Positions 32,950 through 41,521 of a DNA stretch of 64,000 bases are shown piece after piece. Under the pieces are notes generated by a model. It did not search any database and had not been told where the DNA came from. It was given only the letters and a program-made list of their open reading frames with translations. Source of the stretch: Croceibacterium mercuriale (GTDB taxonomy: Bacteria; Pseudomonadota; Alphaproteobacteria; Sphingomonadales; Sphingomonadaceae); the NCBI RefSeq assembly GCF_000802385.1, contig NZ_JTDN01000002.1, forward strand, positions 1-64,000, given 5' to 3'. The first letter of the stretch is position 1. Every line of letters starts with the position of its first letter. The position numbers and the translations under genes were made by a program.

Positions 32950-33516
32950 TCACCGCGAGCGGCGCAGCACCAGGTAGAGTGCGCCATCACCGCCATGCCG
33001 GCGATGCGCGGCGCGGATCGCCACCACATCGCTGGCGTGCGGCCCGGCAGCGAGCCAGTCGAGCACCTTGGCACGGATCGCGCCGCGCCGGGTGCCGCGA
33101 TCGGCCGCCTCGACCGGACGCGGGCGACCGGTGACCAGCAGCACCAGCCGTGCCCCCATCACCCGCGCCTGCCCCAGACCCAGGTGCAGCCGGTCATAGG
33201 CCTGATCCAGCGTGTGGCCGTGCAGGTCGATGGTGAAGTCGGGCGCGATCGCAGCCTTGGCCAGACGCCGCTCCCAGCTGGAATCAAGCCCTACCTGCTG
33301 GGCCAGAGGGGGTACGCGGCCCTTGTCCGGCTGCGGCGGGGCGGGGATGACGCGCGCCGCGGGTTTGCGGGCGGCCTTGGCCGGTACCGGCGGCGGCGCG
33401 GCGGCCGGGGCGGGCTCCGGCGGCAGGGCACGGCCGGGCAACGGCGTCACGCTGCGCGCCAGCCGGCTCCAGAGTGCCTGCTCGTCGGCGGAAAGACCGC
33501 GCGGCGGGCGGGGCAT
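32950..33516 (-). CDS. Smr domain protein
   Basis: A 188-residue protein with a Pro/Ala-rich N-terminal half and a C-terminal Smr (small MutS-related) domain (about 95-185). The DLHGHT motif and the later segment around GRPRPVEAADRGTRRGAI are typical, although the usual TGKG core is replaced by TGRP. Smr domains are nicking endonucleases or RNA-binding modules. It is probably co-transcribed with the Tim44-like gene 32 bp upstream. Confidence 0.8.
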   Translation of the reverse strand: MPRPPRGLSADEQALWSRLARSVTPLPGRALPPEPAPAAAPPPVPAKAARKPAARVIPAPPQPDKGRVPPLAQQVGLDSSWERRLAKAAIAPDFTIDLHGHTLDQAYDRLHLGLGQARVMGARLVLLVTGRPRPVEAADRGTRRGAIRAKVLDWLAAGPHASDVVAIRAAHRRHGGDGALYLVLRRSR

Positions 33517-33548
33517 GGGTGTCGGTGCGCGTGAACGGACGGAGCGGA

Positions 33549-34214
33549 TCAGCCCTCGTCCGTCTCGTCCAGCAGCCAGTCGGGATCGGCGGAGGACACA
33601 TCGCGGCTGAAGGTCCAGATGTCGCGCGCCTCGATCGCGTCGACCAGCGAGCCGGCGATGACATGACCATCCCGGTCGCGCGTCACAGCGGCGACGTCGG
33701 CCACGAACAGGACCGCGATGCGGGCGATGCGGCCATCCAGGCTGGCGCCTTCGATCTGCACGTTCTCGATCCGGACCAGCCGGTTCTCCAGCGTCTCGCC
33801 CGCAGCCTCCCGCGCGTCGATCGCAGCGGCGAAGCTGGCGTAGACGTCATCGTCGCACAGGCTGCGCAGTTCCTCGCGATCGCCGCGCCAGAACGCCTCC
33901 AGCACCATGCGGTAGGCGCCCCGCGCACCGCCAAGGAACTGCGCCATGTCGAACCGGCGGTCGGCCGCGGCGATCTGCCGCAGCGCGCCTTCGATGGCGG
34001 GCGACACCCCGGGGATCTCGCGCTGCACCTCGCCCGGGCGGCGGGCCATATCGGGCTGCGACGGTGCGGGCACCGCGCGCGGGGCGGTGCCTTCGGGCCG
34101 TTCGAAACGGGTCGGCACCGGCTCCTCCTCATGCTCGGCCCGGCGGCCCAGCACGGAATACAGCCGCAGCCCCAGAAAGGCTGCGATCATGGCGAGGATG
34201 ACGATCTCGATCAC
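33549..34214 (-). CDS. Tim44-like domain membrane protein
   Basis: About 221 residues with a single N-terminal helix (VIEIVILAMIAAFLGLRLYS), a charged Pro-rich linker and a C-terminal Tim44-like domain (about 85-215). Bacterial Tim44-like proteins (TimA) sit in the inner membrane, often beside SecB. I used a GTG start at 34214, with GGGA before it, because the frame upstream lacks similarity and the helix starts at once. It is divergent from secB. Confidence 0.82.
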   Translation of the reverse strand: MIEIVILAMIAAFLGLRLYSVLGRRAEHEEEPVPTRFERPEGTAPRAVPAPSQPDMARRPGEVQREIPGVSPAIEGALRQIAAADRRFDMAQFLGGARGAYRMVLEAFWRGDREELRSLCDDDVYASFAAAIDAREAAGETLENRLVRIENVQIEGASLDGRIARIAVLFVADVAAVTRDRDGHVIAGSLVDAIEARDIWTFSRDVSSADPDWLLDETDEG

Positions 34215-34424
34215 GTGTTTGTCCCGCTGCGGACCGGCACGGGCATGCGTGTCGTCCTGAGTTACCTGCTGTCCTGCCAAAAATAGGCACACAACACAAA
34301 TCCGCAACGCGCAAGGCGGCACAACGGCCCCGGTGGCAGACGGGATGGCGCCCGTTGCAGCGATCGAGGGGCGATGCTACGCGCCGGCGCCTGTTTCATC
34401 TTAGCGACCGAAAGCATTTTCATC

Positions 34425-34967
34425 ATGGCCGACCAAGGCGACGTCCTCACCAACCTCGACAACATCATGGGCGGCAACGGCGCCAGTGGCGCCAACGGCC
34501 ATGATGACGGGCCGATCGCCGGGCTGGTGACGCAGTATGTCAAGGACCTGTCGGTCGAGAACCCGCGCGCGCCCGAAAGCTTCCAGTGGACGGAGCAGCC
34601 GCAGCTGGACGTGCAGTTCAACATCGCCGCGCGCCAGATCAGCGACGAGTTCACCGAAGTCGAACTGAAGATCACCACCTCCGCCAAGAGCAGCCAGGGC
34701 ACCGCCTACATGGTGGAGCTGGCCTATTGCGGGCTGGTGGGCATGCGCAACATGAGCGACGACCAGCGCCACGCCTTTTCGTATGCCGAGGCACCGCGCA
34801 TCCTGTTCCCCTTCGCCCGCCGCGTGATTGCCGATGCGGTGCGCGATGCCGGTTTCCAGCCGCTGCTGCTGGACCCGATCGACTTCCAGGGCCTGTACCT
34901 GCAGCAATTGCAGCAGCAGCGTCTGCAGGCCGAGCAGCTGGCGGGCGAGCCGGCGGGCGAGGCCTGA
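34425..34967 (+). CDS. secB: Protein-export chaperone SecB
   Basis: A 180-residue cytoplasmic chaperone that keeps preproteins unfolded and hands them to SecA. Family segments are QLDVQFNIAARQISDEFTEV, YMVELAYCGLVGM, and LFPFARRVIADAVRDAGFQPLLLDPIDF. An N-terminal extension of about 25 residues is Gly/Asn-rich and the C-terminus is Gln-rich, both common in sphingomonads. murJ follows 58 bp downstream. Confidence 0.95.
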   Translation: MADQGDVLTNLDNIMGGNGASGANGHDDGPIAGLVTQYVKDLSVENPRAPESFQWTEQPQLDVQFNIAARQISDEFTEVELKITTSAKSSQGTAYMVELAYCGLVGMRNMSDDQRHAFSYAEAPRILFPFARRVIADAVRDAGFQPLLLDPIDFQGLYLQQLQQQRLQAEQLAGEPAGEA

Positions 34968-34991
34968 TCGCCTGAACGGCAGGGCCGGCGC

Positions 34992-35029
34992 ATGAGCCCA
35001 GTCTTTCCATGAGCCCGGTCTTTTCATGA
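34992..35029 (+). promoter_or_regulatory. Two chained mini-ORFs leading into murJ
   Basis: A 17-bp repeat places ATG codons at 34992, 35009 and 35026. The first opens MSPVFP and stops at TGA 35010-35012, overlapping the second ATG as ATGA. The second opens MSPVFS and stops at TGA 35027-35029, overlapping the murJ ATG as ATGA. Only the first ATG has a plausible ribosome binding site (AGGG at 34981-34984). Termination-reinitiation into murJ is the simplest reading. Confidence 0.55.
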
Positions 35030-36630
35030 GCCTGGTCAGGAATGTCGGTACGATCGGCGGGCTGACCGCGGTCAGCCGGGTGTTCGGCTTCATCCGCGAC
35101 ATGCTGGTGGCCCGCGTGCTGGGCGCGGGGCTGGCGGCAGATGCCTGGCAGCTGGCCTTCACCCTGCCCAACACCTTCCGCCGGCTGTTTGCCGAAGGCG
35201 CGTTCTCCGTAGCCTTCGTCCCGATGTACACCCGCCGGCTGCATGGCACCGAGGACGGCGCCAGCGGCGAGGAGGCGGCCGACCGCTTCGCGGGTGACGT
35301 GCTGTCCGTGTTCGTGTGGGTGCTGCTGGGCTTTTCCGCGCTGGCGATGCTGGCCATGCCGGGGATCGTCTGGCTGCTGGCGCGCGAGTATCAGGCGGTG
35401 CCCGGCAAGTTCGAGCTGGCGGTGACGCTGTCGCGGGTCACCTTCCCCTATCTGCTGCTGGTCAGCCTGGTGGCGATGCTGTCCGGCCTGCTGAACGCGC
35501 GCAGCCGCTTCGCGCCGGGCGCCTTCGTGCCGGTGCTGCTGAACCTGGTGCTGATCGCGGGCGTGGTCACCGGCTATTTCTGGCGGCAGCGGACCGGCAG
35601 CGACGTGTCGGTGGCCTGGGCCCTGGCGTGCGCACTGGCGGCGGCGGGCGTGGCGCAGCTGGCCTACATGGCGTGGGCCACGCGCCGGGCCGGCGTGCGG
35701 CTGCGGGTGACGCGCCCCCGCTTCACGCCCGACGTGCGGCGGCTGGGCATGCTGATCCTGCCGGCCACCTTCGGCGCGGGGATCTACCAGATCAGCCAGC
35801 TGGTCGACACGTTCTTCGCCACGAGCCTGCCGCAGGGATCGCTCACGCTGCTGAAGCTGGCGGACCGGCTGAACCAGATGCCGCTGGGCATCTTCGGCAT
35901 CGCGCTGGGCACCGCGATCCTGCCGATGCTGGCGCGCCATATCCAGGGCGGGGACATGCGCGAGGCGCAGCGGCTGCAGGCCAATGCGGTGGAGGTGGCG
36001 ACGCTGCTGACGCTACCCGCCGCCGCCGCGCTCGCGATCTGCGCGCCGGCCTTCGTCACCGCGTTCTTCGTGGGTGGCAAGATGACGCTGGCGAGCGGCG
36101 CGATCATGGCGGACATCGTGGTAGCTCTGGTCTGCGGCCTGCCCGCCTATGTGCTGGTGAAGGTGTTCCAGCCCGCCTTCTTCAGCCGGGAGGATACGCG
36201 CACTCCGGTGTGGAGCGCGGCCGCCACGCTGGCGGTGAACATCGCGCTGAACTTCTACGTGGTGCCGCGATACGGCATCGTGGGGCTGGCGGCGGCCACC
36301 GCCTTCACCGCGACGCTGAACGTGGCGGTGCTGTATGCGGTGCTGCAGCTGCGCGGCTGGTTCCGCTTCACCGCCCGGCTGGGCTCGCGCATCGCGCGGC
36401 AATTGCTGGCGACCGGGGTGATGAGTGCGGTGCTCTGGCTGCTGATGCCGTTGCTGGCCCCTTATTTCGGTGGAACGGTGGTGGAACGGGTGCTGTCGCT
36501 GGCGGTGCTGGTCGGCGCCGGTGTGGTGGTGTTCTTCGGCGTGGCGTATGCGGCCGGCGCGATCGACCGCGACCTGCTGGGGCAGCTGCGACGGCGGCGT
36601 CCCGCGAAACCGGTCGATCTTGCCGAGTGA
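35026..36630 (+). CDS. murJ: Lipid II flippase MurJ
   Basis: A 534-residue MATE-like inner-membrane protein with about 14 helices that flips lipid II for peptidoglycan synthesis. Family landmarks are TAVSRVFGFIRDMLVARVLGAG, NTFRRLFAEGAFSVAFVP and LADRLNQMPLGIFGIALGTAILP. It has no ribosome binding site of its own; two mini-ORFs overlap its start. trpS follows 19 bp after the stop, so secB-murJ-trpS probably form one transcript. Confidence 0.95.
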   Translation: MSLVRNVGTIGGLTAVSRVFGFIRDMLVARVLGAGLAADAWQLAFTLPNTFRRLFAEGAFSVAFVPMYTRRLHGTEDGASGEEAADRFAGDVLSVFVWVLLGFSALAMLAMPGIVWLLAREYQAVPGKFELAVTLSRVTFPYLLLVSLVAMLSGLLNARSRFAPGAFVPVLLNLVLIAGVVTGYFWRQRTGSDVSVAWALACALAAAGVAQLAYMAWATRRAGVRLRVTRPRFTPDVRRLGMLILPATFGAGIYQISQLVDTFFATSLPQGSLTLLKLADRLNQMPLGIFGIALGTAILPMLARHIQGGDMREAQRLQANAVEVATLLTLPAAAALAICAPAFVTAFFVGGKMTLASGAIMADIVVALVCGLPAYVLVKVFQPAFFSREDTRTPVWSAAATLAVNIALNFYVVPRYGIVGLAAATAFTATLNVAVLYAVLQLRGWFRFTARLGSRIARQLLATGVMSAVLWLLMPLLAPYFGGTVVERVLSLAVLVGAGVVVFFGVAYAAGAIDRDLLGQLRRRRPAKPVDLAE

Positions 36631-36649
36631 TGTGCTAGGGGCCGTGCCC

Positions 36650-37663
36650 ATGCGTATCGTCTCCGGCATCCAGCCCACCGGGCAGCTTCATCTCGGCAAT
36701 TATCTCGGCGCCATCCGCAACTGGGTGCGCATGCAGGACGAGCTGCCGGACGGGGCGGAATGCCTGTTCTTCCTGGCGGACATGCACGCCATCTCCATGC
36801 CGCACGACCCCGCCGCGCTGCGCGCGGGCACGCTGGAGCTGGCGGCGGCGCTGGTGGCCTGCGGGATCGATCCGGCGCGTTCCATCCTGTTCAACCAGGC
36901 GCAGGTGCCCCAGCATGCGGAGCTGCAGTGGCTGCTCAACGGCACCGCCCGGATGGGCTGGCTGAGCCGCATGACGCAGTTCAAGGACAAGTCCGGCAAG
37001 AACCGCGAGGGCGCCAGCGTGGCGCTGTTCACCTATCCCGTGCTGCAGGCCGCCGACGTGCTGCTGTACCAGGCGACGCATGTGCCGGTGGGCGAGGACC
37101 AGAAGCAGCATCTGGAGCTGGCGCGCGACATCGCGCAGAAGTTCAACAACGACTTCGCGACGGAGGACCAGCCGGTCTTCACCCTGCCGGACCCGATCAT
37201 CCCGCCCGCAGCGGCACGGATCATGAGCCTGCGCGACGGAACCGCCAAGATGAGCAAGTCCGATCCGTCGGACCTGAGCCGGATCAACCTGACCGATTCG
37301 GCGGACGAGATCATGAAGAAGGTCAAGAAGGCCAAGACCGATCCCGAGCCGCTGCCTGGCGAGCCGGCAGGTCTGGCCGGCCGGCCGGAGGCGCTGAACC
37401 TGCTGACCATCCATGCCGCGCTGACGGATCAGACCGTCGACCAGGTGCTGGCCGAGCATGCGGGCCAGGGTTTCGGCGCGTTCAAGCCGAAGCTGGGCGA
37501 GCTGCTGGTGGAGGTGCTGGCGCCGATTACCGTCCGGTTCACGCAGCTGCTGGACGATCGCACGGCGCTGGCGCAGGTGCTGGCCGACGGTGCCGCCCGT
37601 GCCCGCGAACTGGCGAAGCCCACGCTGGAGCAGGCCTACAGCGCGCTGGGGATGGTGCGCTGA
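36650..37663 (+). CDS. trpS: Tryptophan--tRNA ligase
   Basis: A 337-residue class Ic aminoacyl-tRNA synthetase. The HIGH-type motif is GQLHLGNYLGAI and the KMSKS loop is TAKMSKSDPSD. The start at 36650 yields the standard MRIVSGIQPTG. It follows murJ closely with an AGGGG site. Confidence 0.97.
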   Translation: MRIVSGIQPTGQLHLGNYLGAIRNWVRMQDELPDGAECLFFLADMHAISMPHDPAALRAGTLELAAALVACGIDPARSILFNQAQVPQHAELQWLLNGTARMGWLSRMTQFKDKSGKNREGASVALFTYPVLQAADVLLYQATHVPVGEDQKQHLELARDIAQKFNNDFATEDQPVFTLPDPIIPPAAARIMSLRDGTAKMSKSDPSDLSRINLTDSADEIMKKVKKAKTDPEPLPGEPAGLAGRPEALNLLTIHAALTDQTVDQVLAEHAGQGFGAFKPKLGELLVEVLAPITVRFTQLLDDRTALAQVLADGAARARELAKPTLEQAYSALGMVR

Positions 37664-37858
37664 ACGCTCGGGCGATCAGCTCCCGTCAATAAACTTTTCG
37701 TTACTCCGCAACCACTTAGACGGCAAACGCGTTCAATCAGCGTTCACAGCGTCGCGCCTATAGCCCGGCCTATCGTATAAAGACTGGGCAGCATTATATA
37801 CAGGCGGGTCGCTGATCGGGCCTGACCGTTCCGGCCCAGCATCGCTGGAGAAGACTGC

Positions 37859-38572
37859 ATGTCGTTCCTGTCCAAGTATTCCCGCACTGCCAAGCTGGCC
37901 ACCGTGCCGCTGCTGCTGCTGGGTGTCGCCGCCTGTGCCAGCCCGTTCCGCGCAGATGTATCCCGCTTCCAGGCGCAGTTGCCGGCCCCGCAGGGCCAGA
38001 CCTTCGCCGTCGTGCCCGAAGACCCGCAGCTGGCCAACAGCCTGGAATTCGCCACCTATTCCAACTGGGTGGCGCAGGAGATGCAGCAGCTTGGTTATGC
38101 CCCGGCGCCCAGCGCCGACAGCGCCACGCTGCTGGTCCGCTTCGATTATGGCGTCGACAACGGGCGGGAACGCATCCGCACCACGCCGGGTCTGGGCCCG
38201 TGGGGTGCCTGGGGCGGCGGCTTCGGTGGCTATGGCGGGTATGGCCGCTTCAGCCGCTTCGGTGGCGGCCCATGGGGCTATGGCTGGAACCCGGGCTTCT
38301 TCGGCGGTGGCTGGGGTGGCGGCTGGGGCGGCGGTCCCGATGTCCGCAGCTACACTGTCTTCACCAGCGGCATCGACGTGAAGATCGACCGCGTGGCCGA
38401 TGGCCAGCGCCTGTTCGAGGGCAAGGCCCAGGCCGTGTCGACCAGCAACCGCCTGCAATATCTGGTCCCCAACTTGGTAGAGGCGATGTTCACCGACTTC
38501 CCCGGCAATTCGGGCGAGACGCTGCGCATCTCCATCGCGCCGGAAAACCAGCCGGTGCAGCGTTCGCGCTGA
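37859..38572 (+). CDS. DUF4136 lipoprotein with Gly-rich insert
   Basis: A 237-residue outer-envelope lipoprotein: signal peptide with lipobox LLGVAAC near residue 26, then a DUF4136 domain. Residues about 120-160 form a Gly/Trp/Phe/Tyr-rich low-complexity insert that splits the domain, and the C-terminal part resumes with IDVKIDRVADGQRLFEGKA. The function is unknown. The 195-bp upstream gap is AT-richer, with TATAAA-like stretches (for example 37776-37781), but I cannot define a clear promoter. A GNRA-loop terminator follows. Confidence 0.82.
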   Translation: MSFLSKYSRTAKLATVPLLLLGVAACASPFRADVSRFQAQLPAPQGQTFAVVPEDPQLANSLEFATYSNWVAQEMQQLGYAPAPSADSATLLVRFDYGVDNGRERIRTTPGLGPWGAWGGGFGGYGGYGRFSRFGGGPWGYGWNPGFFGGGWGGGWGGGPDVRSYTVFTSGIDVKIDRVADGQRLFEGKAQAVSTSNRLQYLVPNLVEAMFTDFPGNSGETLRISIAPENQPVQRSR

Positions 38573-38597
38573 GCCCAGGTTTCGAGCGAGATGAGAC

Positions 38598-38627
38598 AGA
38601 CGGCGGTCCAGCGATGGGCCGCCGTCT
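38598..38627. terminator. Bidirectional terminator with GCGA tetraloop
   Basis: AGACGGCGGTCCA (38598-38610), GCGA loop, TGGGCCGCCGTCT (38615-38627): a 13-bp stem with one G-T pair, between the DUF4136 gene and the convergent flavoprotein gene. Confidence 0.72.
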
Positions 38628-38631
38628 TGCG

Positions 38632-39822
38632 TTACAGTGCCTGCGCCGCCGCCCAGCCGCTGGCCCAGGCCCACTGGAAATTGTAGCCGCCCAGCCAGCC
38701 GGTGACATCCACCGCCTCCCCGATGAAGTGCAGGCCCGGCAGATGGCGCGCCGCCATGGTCTGCCCGGACAGGCCGGTGGTGGCGACACCGCCCGCGGTC
38801 ACCTCCGCCTTGGCATAGCCTTCGCTGCCATTGGGCGTGAAGCGCCAGCCCGCCAGCCGATCCTCCGCCGCGGCCAACTTCGCATCGGCCATGCCGACCA
38901 GCTCGCCGCCAAGTCCGAGTCGCTCCGCCAGCGCCTCCGCCAGCCGTTCGGGCAGGTGCCGCGCCAGCAGGCGCGGCAGGGTCTGGCGCGGCATGTCGCG
39001 CTTGGCCTGTCGCAGCCAGCCGGTGCCAGCCTCCGGCAGGAAGTCGATCACCACCGGCTGGCCACGCCGCCAGTAGGACGACACCTGCAGGATCGCCGGG
39101 CCGGACAGGCCACGATGGGTGAACAGGGCCGCCTCCCGGAAGCTGGCCTTGCCGGCCGTTGCAGCGACCGGCGCGGCGATGCCGGACAATTGCCGGAACA
39201 TCAGCTCCTCCCCCGGCAGGGTCAGCGGCACCAGCGCGGGGCGCGGCTCCACCACCTTCAGCCCGAACCGGCGCGCCAGATCATAGGCGAAGCCGGTCGC
39301 ACCCAGCTTGGGGATCGACGGCCCGCCGGTCGCGACCACCAGCGCCGGCGCCTGCCAGTGCTGCCCGCCGGCGGTGACGCGGAACATGCCGTCGGCATGG
39401 ATGACGTCGGTGATCGCCTGCCCGCATTGCACATCGACCTGGCCCCCGTGCGCCCCGGCAGCGGCACATTCGTCCAGCAGCAGGTCCACGATCTGCCGGG
39501 CGGAGCCGTCGCAGAACAGCTGCCCCAGCGTCTTCTCGTGCCAGGTGATGCCATGGCGATCGACCAGGGCGACAAAATCGGCGGCGGTGTAGCGCGCCAG
39601 CGCGGAGCGGGCGAAATGCGGGTTGGCCGAAAGGAAGCGATCGGGCGCGGTGGCGATGTTGGTGAAGTTGCAGCGGCCCCCGCCGGAAATCAGGATCTTG
39701 TTGCCCGGCCGCTCCGCATGGTCGAGCACCAGCACCCGCCGTCCGCGCTGCCCCGCCACGCCGGCGCACATCAGCCCTGCGGCGCCGGCGCCCAGGACGA
39801 TGGCATCATGGGAAGACGGCAT
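38632..39822 (-). CDS. NAD(P)/FAD-dependent oxidoreductase (HI0933/YhiN/BaiN family)
   Basis: A 396-residue flavoprotein. The FAD-binding motif is IVLGAGAAGLMCAGVAG, followed by GNKILISGGGRCNFTN, the hallmark of the HI0933 family, and VATGGPSIPKLGATG. The C-terminus VDVTGWLGGYNFQWAWASG is typical. The substrate is unknown for most members. It is the last gene of a minus-strand set, 9 bp downstream of dut. Confidence 0.87.
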   Translation of the reverse strand: MPSSHDAIVLGAGAAGLMCAGVAGQRGRRVLVLDHAERPGNKILISGGGRCNFTNIATAPDRFLSANPHFARSALARYTAADFVALVDRHGITWHEKTLGQLFCDGSARQIVDLLLDECAAAGAHGGQVDVQCGQAITDVIHADGMFRVTAGGQHWQAPALVVATGGPSIPKLGATGFAYDLARRFGLKVVEPRPALVPLTLPGEELMFRQLSGIAAPVAATAGKASFREAALFTHRGLSGPAILQVSSYWRRGQPVVIDFLPEAGTGWLRQAKRDMPRQTLPRLLARHLPERLAEALAERLGLGGELVGMADAKLAAAEDRLAGWRFTPNGSEGYAKAEVTAGGVATTGLSGQTMAARHLPGLHFIGEAVDVTGWLGGYNFQWAWASGWAAAQAL

Positions 39823-39831
39823 GATCAGCTG

Positions 39832-40290
39832 TCAGAGACGGGCATGGCCGCCGGTCGAGCCGAAGCCGCCGGCGCCGCGCTCCGTCGTATCCAGCGCCTC
39901 GACCTCGTCCCACGCGGCCTGCACCACCGGTGCCAGCACCAGCTGCGCCACGCGGTCGCCGCGTGCGATGGCGAAGGGTTCGCTGCCGTGATTGATCAGG
40001 ATCACCTTCAGCTCGCCGCGATAGTCGCTGTCGATGGTGCCAGGGGTGTTGGGCACGCTGATGCCATGCTTCAGCGCCAGGCCGGAGCGGGGACGGACCT
40101 GGATCTCGAAGCCCGGCGGGATCGCCAGCGCGAGGCCGGTGGCGACCGCATGGCGGGCACCAGGGGCAAGGGTCACGTCCTCGGCCGCCAGCACGTCCAT
40201 CCCGGCGGCACCGGCGGTGGCATAGGCCGGCAGCGCCAGGCCGGCACCGTGCGGCAGGCGCAGGATCCGGACCGAAACCGGGTCAGTCAT
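39832..40290 (-). CDS. dut: dUTP diphosphatase
   Basis: A 152-residue trimeric dUTPase that hydrolyses dUTP to dUMP. All five motifs are visible: [45 protein letters not shown] and [10 protein letters not shown]. Its ATG at 40290 overlaps the end of coaBC by 8 bp, so the pair is coupled; an ATG two codons upstream is the alternative start. Confidence 0.95.
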   Translation of the reverse strand: MTDPVSVRILRLPHGAGLALPAYATAGAAGMDVLAAEDVTLAPGARHAVATGLALAIPPGFEIQVRPRSGLALKHGISVPNTPGTIDSDYRGELKVILINHGSEPFAIARGDRVAQLVLAPVVQAAWDEVEALDTTERGAGGFGSTGGHARL

Positions 40291-41521
40291 TGCCATGATT
40301 CTGCAAGGCCTGTGCCATGCGCGCGACGAGGCGGCGAGCGACCTCCTCCTTGGGCAGATGCGGCCAGCTTTCGGCACCATCGGTGGTGACGAGGTGGATC
40401 TGGTTGGCGGTGCCGCCCATCACGTCGCCCGAAACATCATTTGCGACGATCCAGTCGGCGCCCTTGCGCACCAGCTTCTCCGCCGCGCTGGCGCGCGGAT
40501 CGCCGGTTTCGGCCGCAAAGCCGACCAGCAGGCGGGGGCGCTGCGGATGGCGGCCGAGATCGGCCAGGATGTCGGCGTTCGGGGCTAGGCGGATGCCCTC
40601 GTCCGTCAGCGCGCTCTTCGGCAGTTTCCTTCCGGCGGCAGCGACCGGACGCCAGTCCGCGACGGCAGCGACCATCACCGCCACATCCGCCGGCAACGCC
40701 GCAATCACCGCGGCCTGCATCTCGGCCGCGCTCTCCACGTCGATCCGGTCCACGCCCACCGGGGTCGGCAGCGCAACCGGGCCGGACACCAGCGTCACGC
40801 GCGCGCCGGCCTCGGCCGCAGCGGCGGCGATGGCGAAGCCCTGCCGCCCGCTGGACCGGTTGGCGATGTAGCGCACCGGGTCGATCGCCTCATGCGTCGG
40901 CCCCGCGGTGACCAGCAGGTGGCGGCCATGCAGCGGGCGCGGACTGGCGGGTGCGAAGTCGGGCTGGCCGGCGAGCGGGTCGGGCAGCAGGCGCGCGATC
41001 TCCGCCGCGATCTGCTCGGGTTCGGGCAGGCGGCCGGGGCCGTACTCGCCGCAGGCCATCGGCCCTTCGTCCGGATCCATCACCATCACGCCATCGGCCC
41101 GCAAGGTGGCGAGGTTACGTTGCGTGGCGGGGTGCTGCCACATGCGCACGTTCATGGCCGGCACCGCCAGCACCGGCGTGTCGGTCGCCAGCAGCAGCGT
41201 GGTGGCAAGATCGCCGGCGATGCCACCGGCCATCTTGGCCAGCAGGTCCGCCGTGGCGGGGCACACCACCACCAGGTCGGCCGCGCGGCTGAGCTGGATA
41301 TGGCCGATCTCCGCCTCCTCGCCCGCATCCCACAGTGACGTGTGGACGCGGTTGCCCGACAGGGTGGCCAGCGTCATGGGGGTGACGAACTCGGCCCCGG
41401 CATCGGTCAGCACGCAGGTGACGGCCACGTCGCGCCGCGCCAGCTGCCGCACCAGCTCGCAGGATTTATACGCCGCGATCCCGCCGCCGACGATCAGGAG
41501 GACGCGGCGCTGCACGCTCAT
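40283..41521 (-). CDS. coaBC: Bifunctional phosphopantothenoylcysteine decarboxylase/synthetase
   Basis: A 412-residue CoA-pathway enzyme. The N-terminal CoaC flavin domain (about 1-190) has [19 protein letters not shown] and the clamp loop [11 protein letters not shown]. The C-terminal CoaB domain has [29 protein letters not shown] and KLPKS. Its ATG overlaps the preceding membrane protein stop by 4 bp. This places it inside the ubiE-ubiB-coaBC-dut run. Confidence 0.95.
   Translation of the reverse strand: MSVQRRVLLIVGGGIAAYKSCELVRQLARRDVAVTCVLTDAGAEFVTPMTLATLSGNRVHTSLWDAGEEAEIGHIQLSRAADLVVVCPATADLLAKMAGGIAGDLATTLLLATDTPVLAVPAMNVRMWQHPATQRNLATLRADGVMVMDPDEGPMACGEYGPGRLPEPEQIAAEIARLLPDPLAGQPDFAPASPRPLHGRHLLVTAGPTHEAIDPVRYIANRSSGRQGFAIAAAAAEAGARVTLVSGPVALPTPVGVDRIDVESAAEMQAAVIAALPADVAVMVAAVADWRPVAAAGRKLPKSALTDEGIRLAPNADILADLGRHPQRPRLLVGFAAETGDPRASAAEKLVRKGADWIVANDVSGDVMGGTANQIHLVTTDGAESWPHLPKEEVARRLVARMAQALQNHGND

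Noticed and set aside
37664-37858. tRNA or small RNA gene in the gap before the DUF4136 gene
   Set aside because: No cloverleaf or T-loop consensus could be drawn; only AT-rich stretches are seen.
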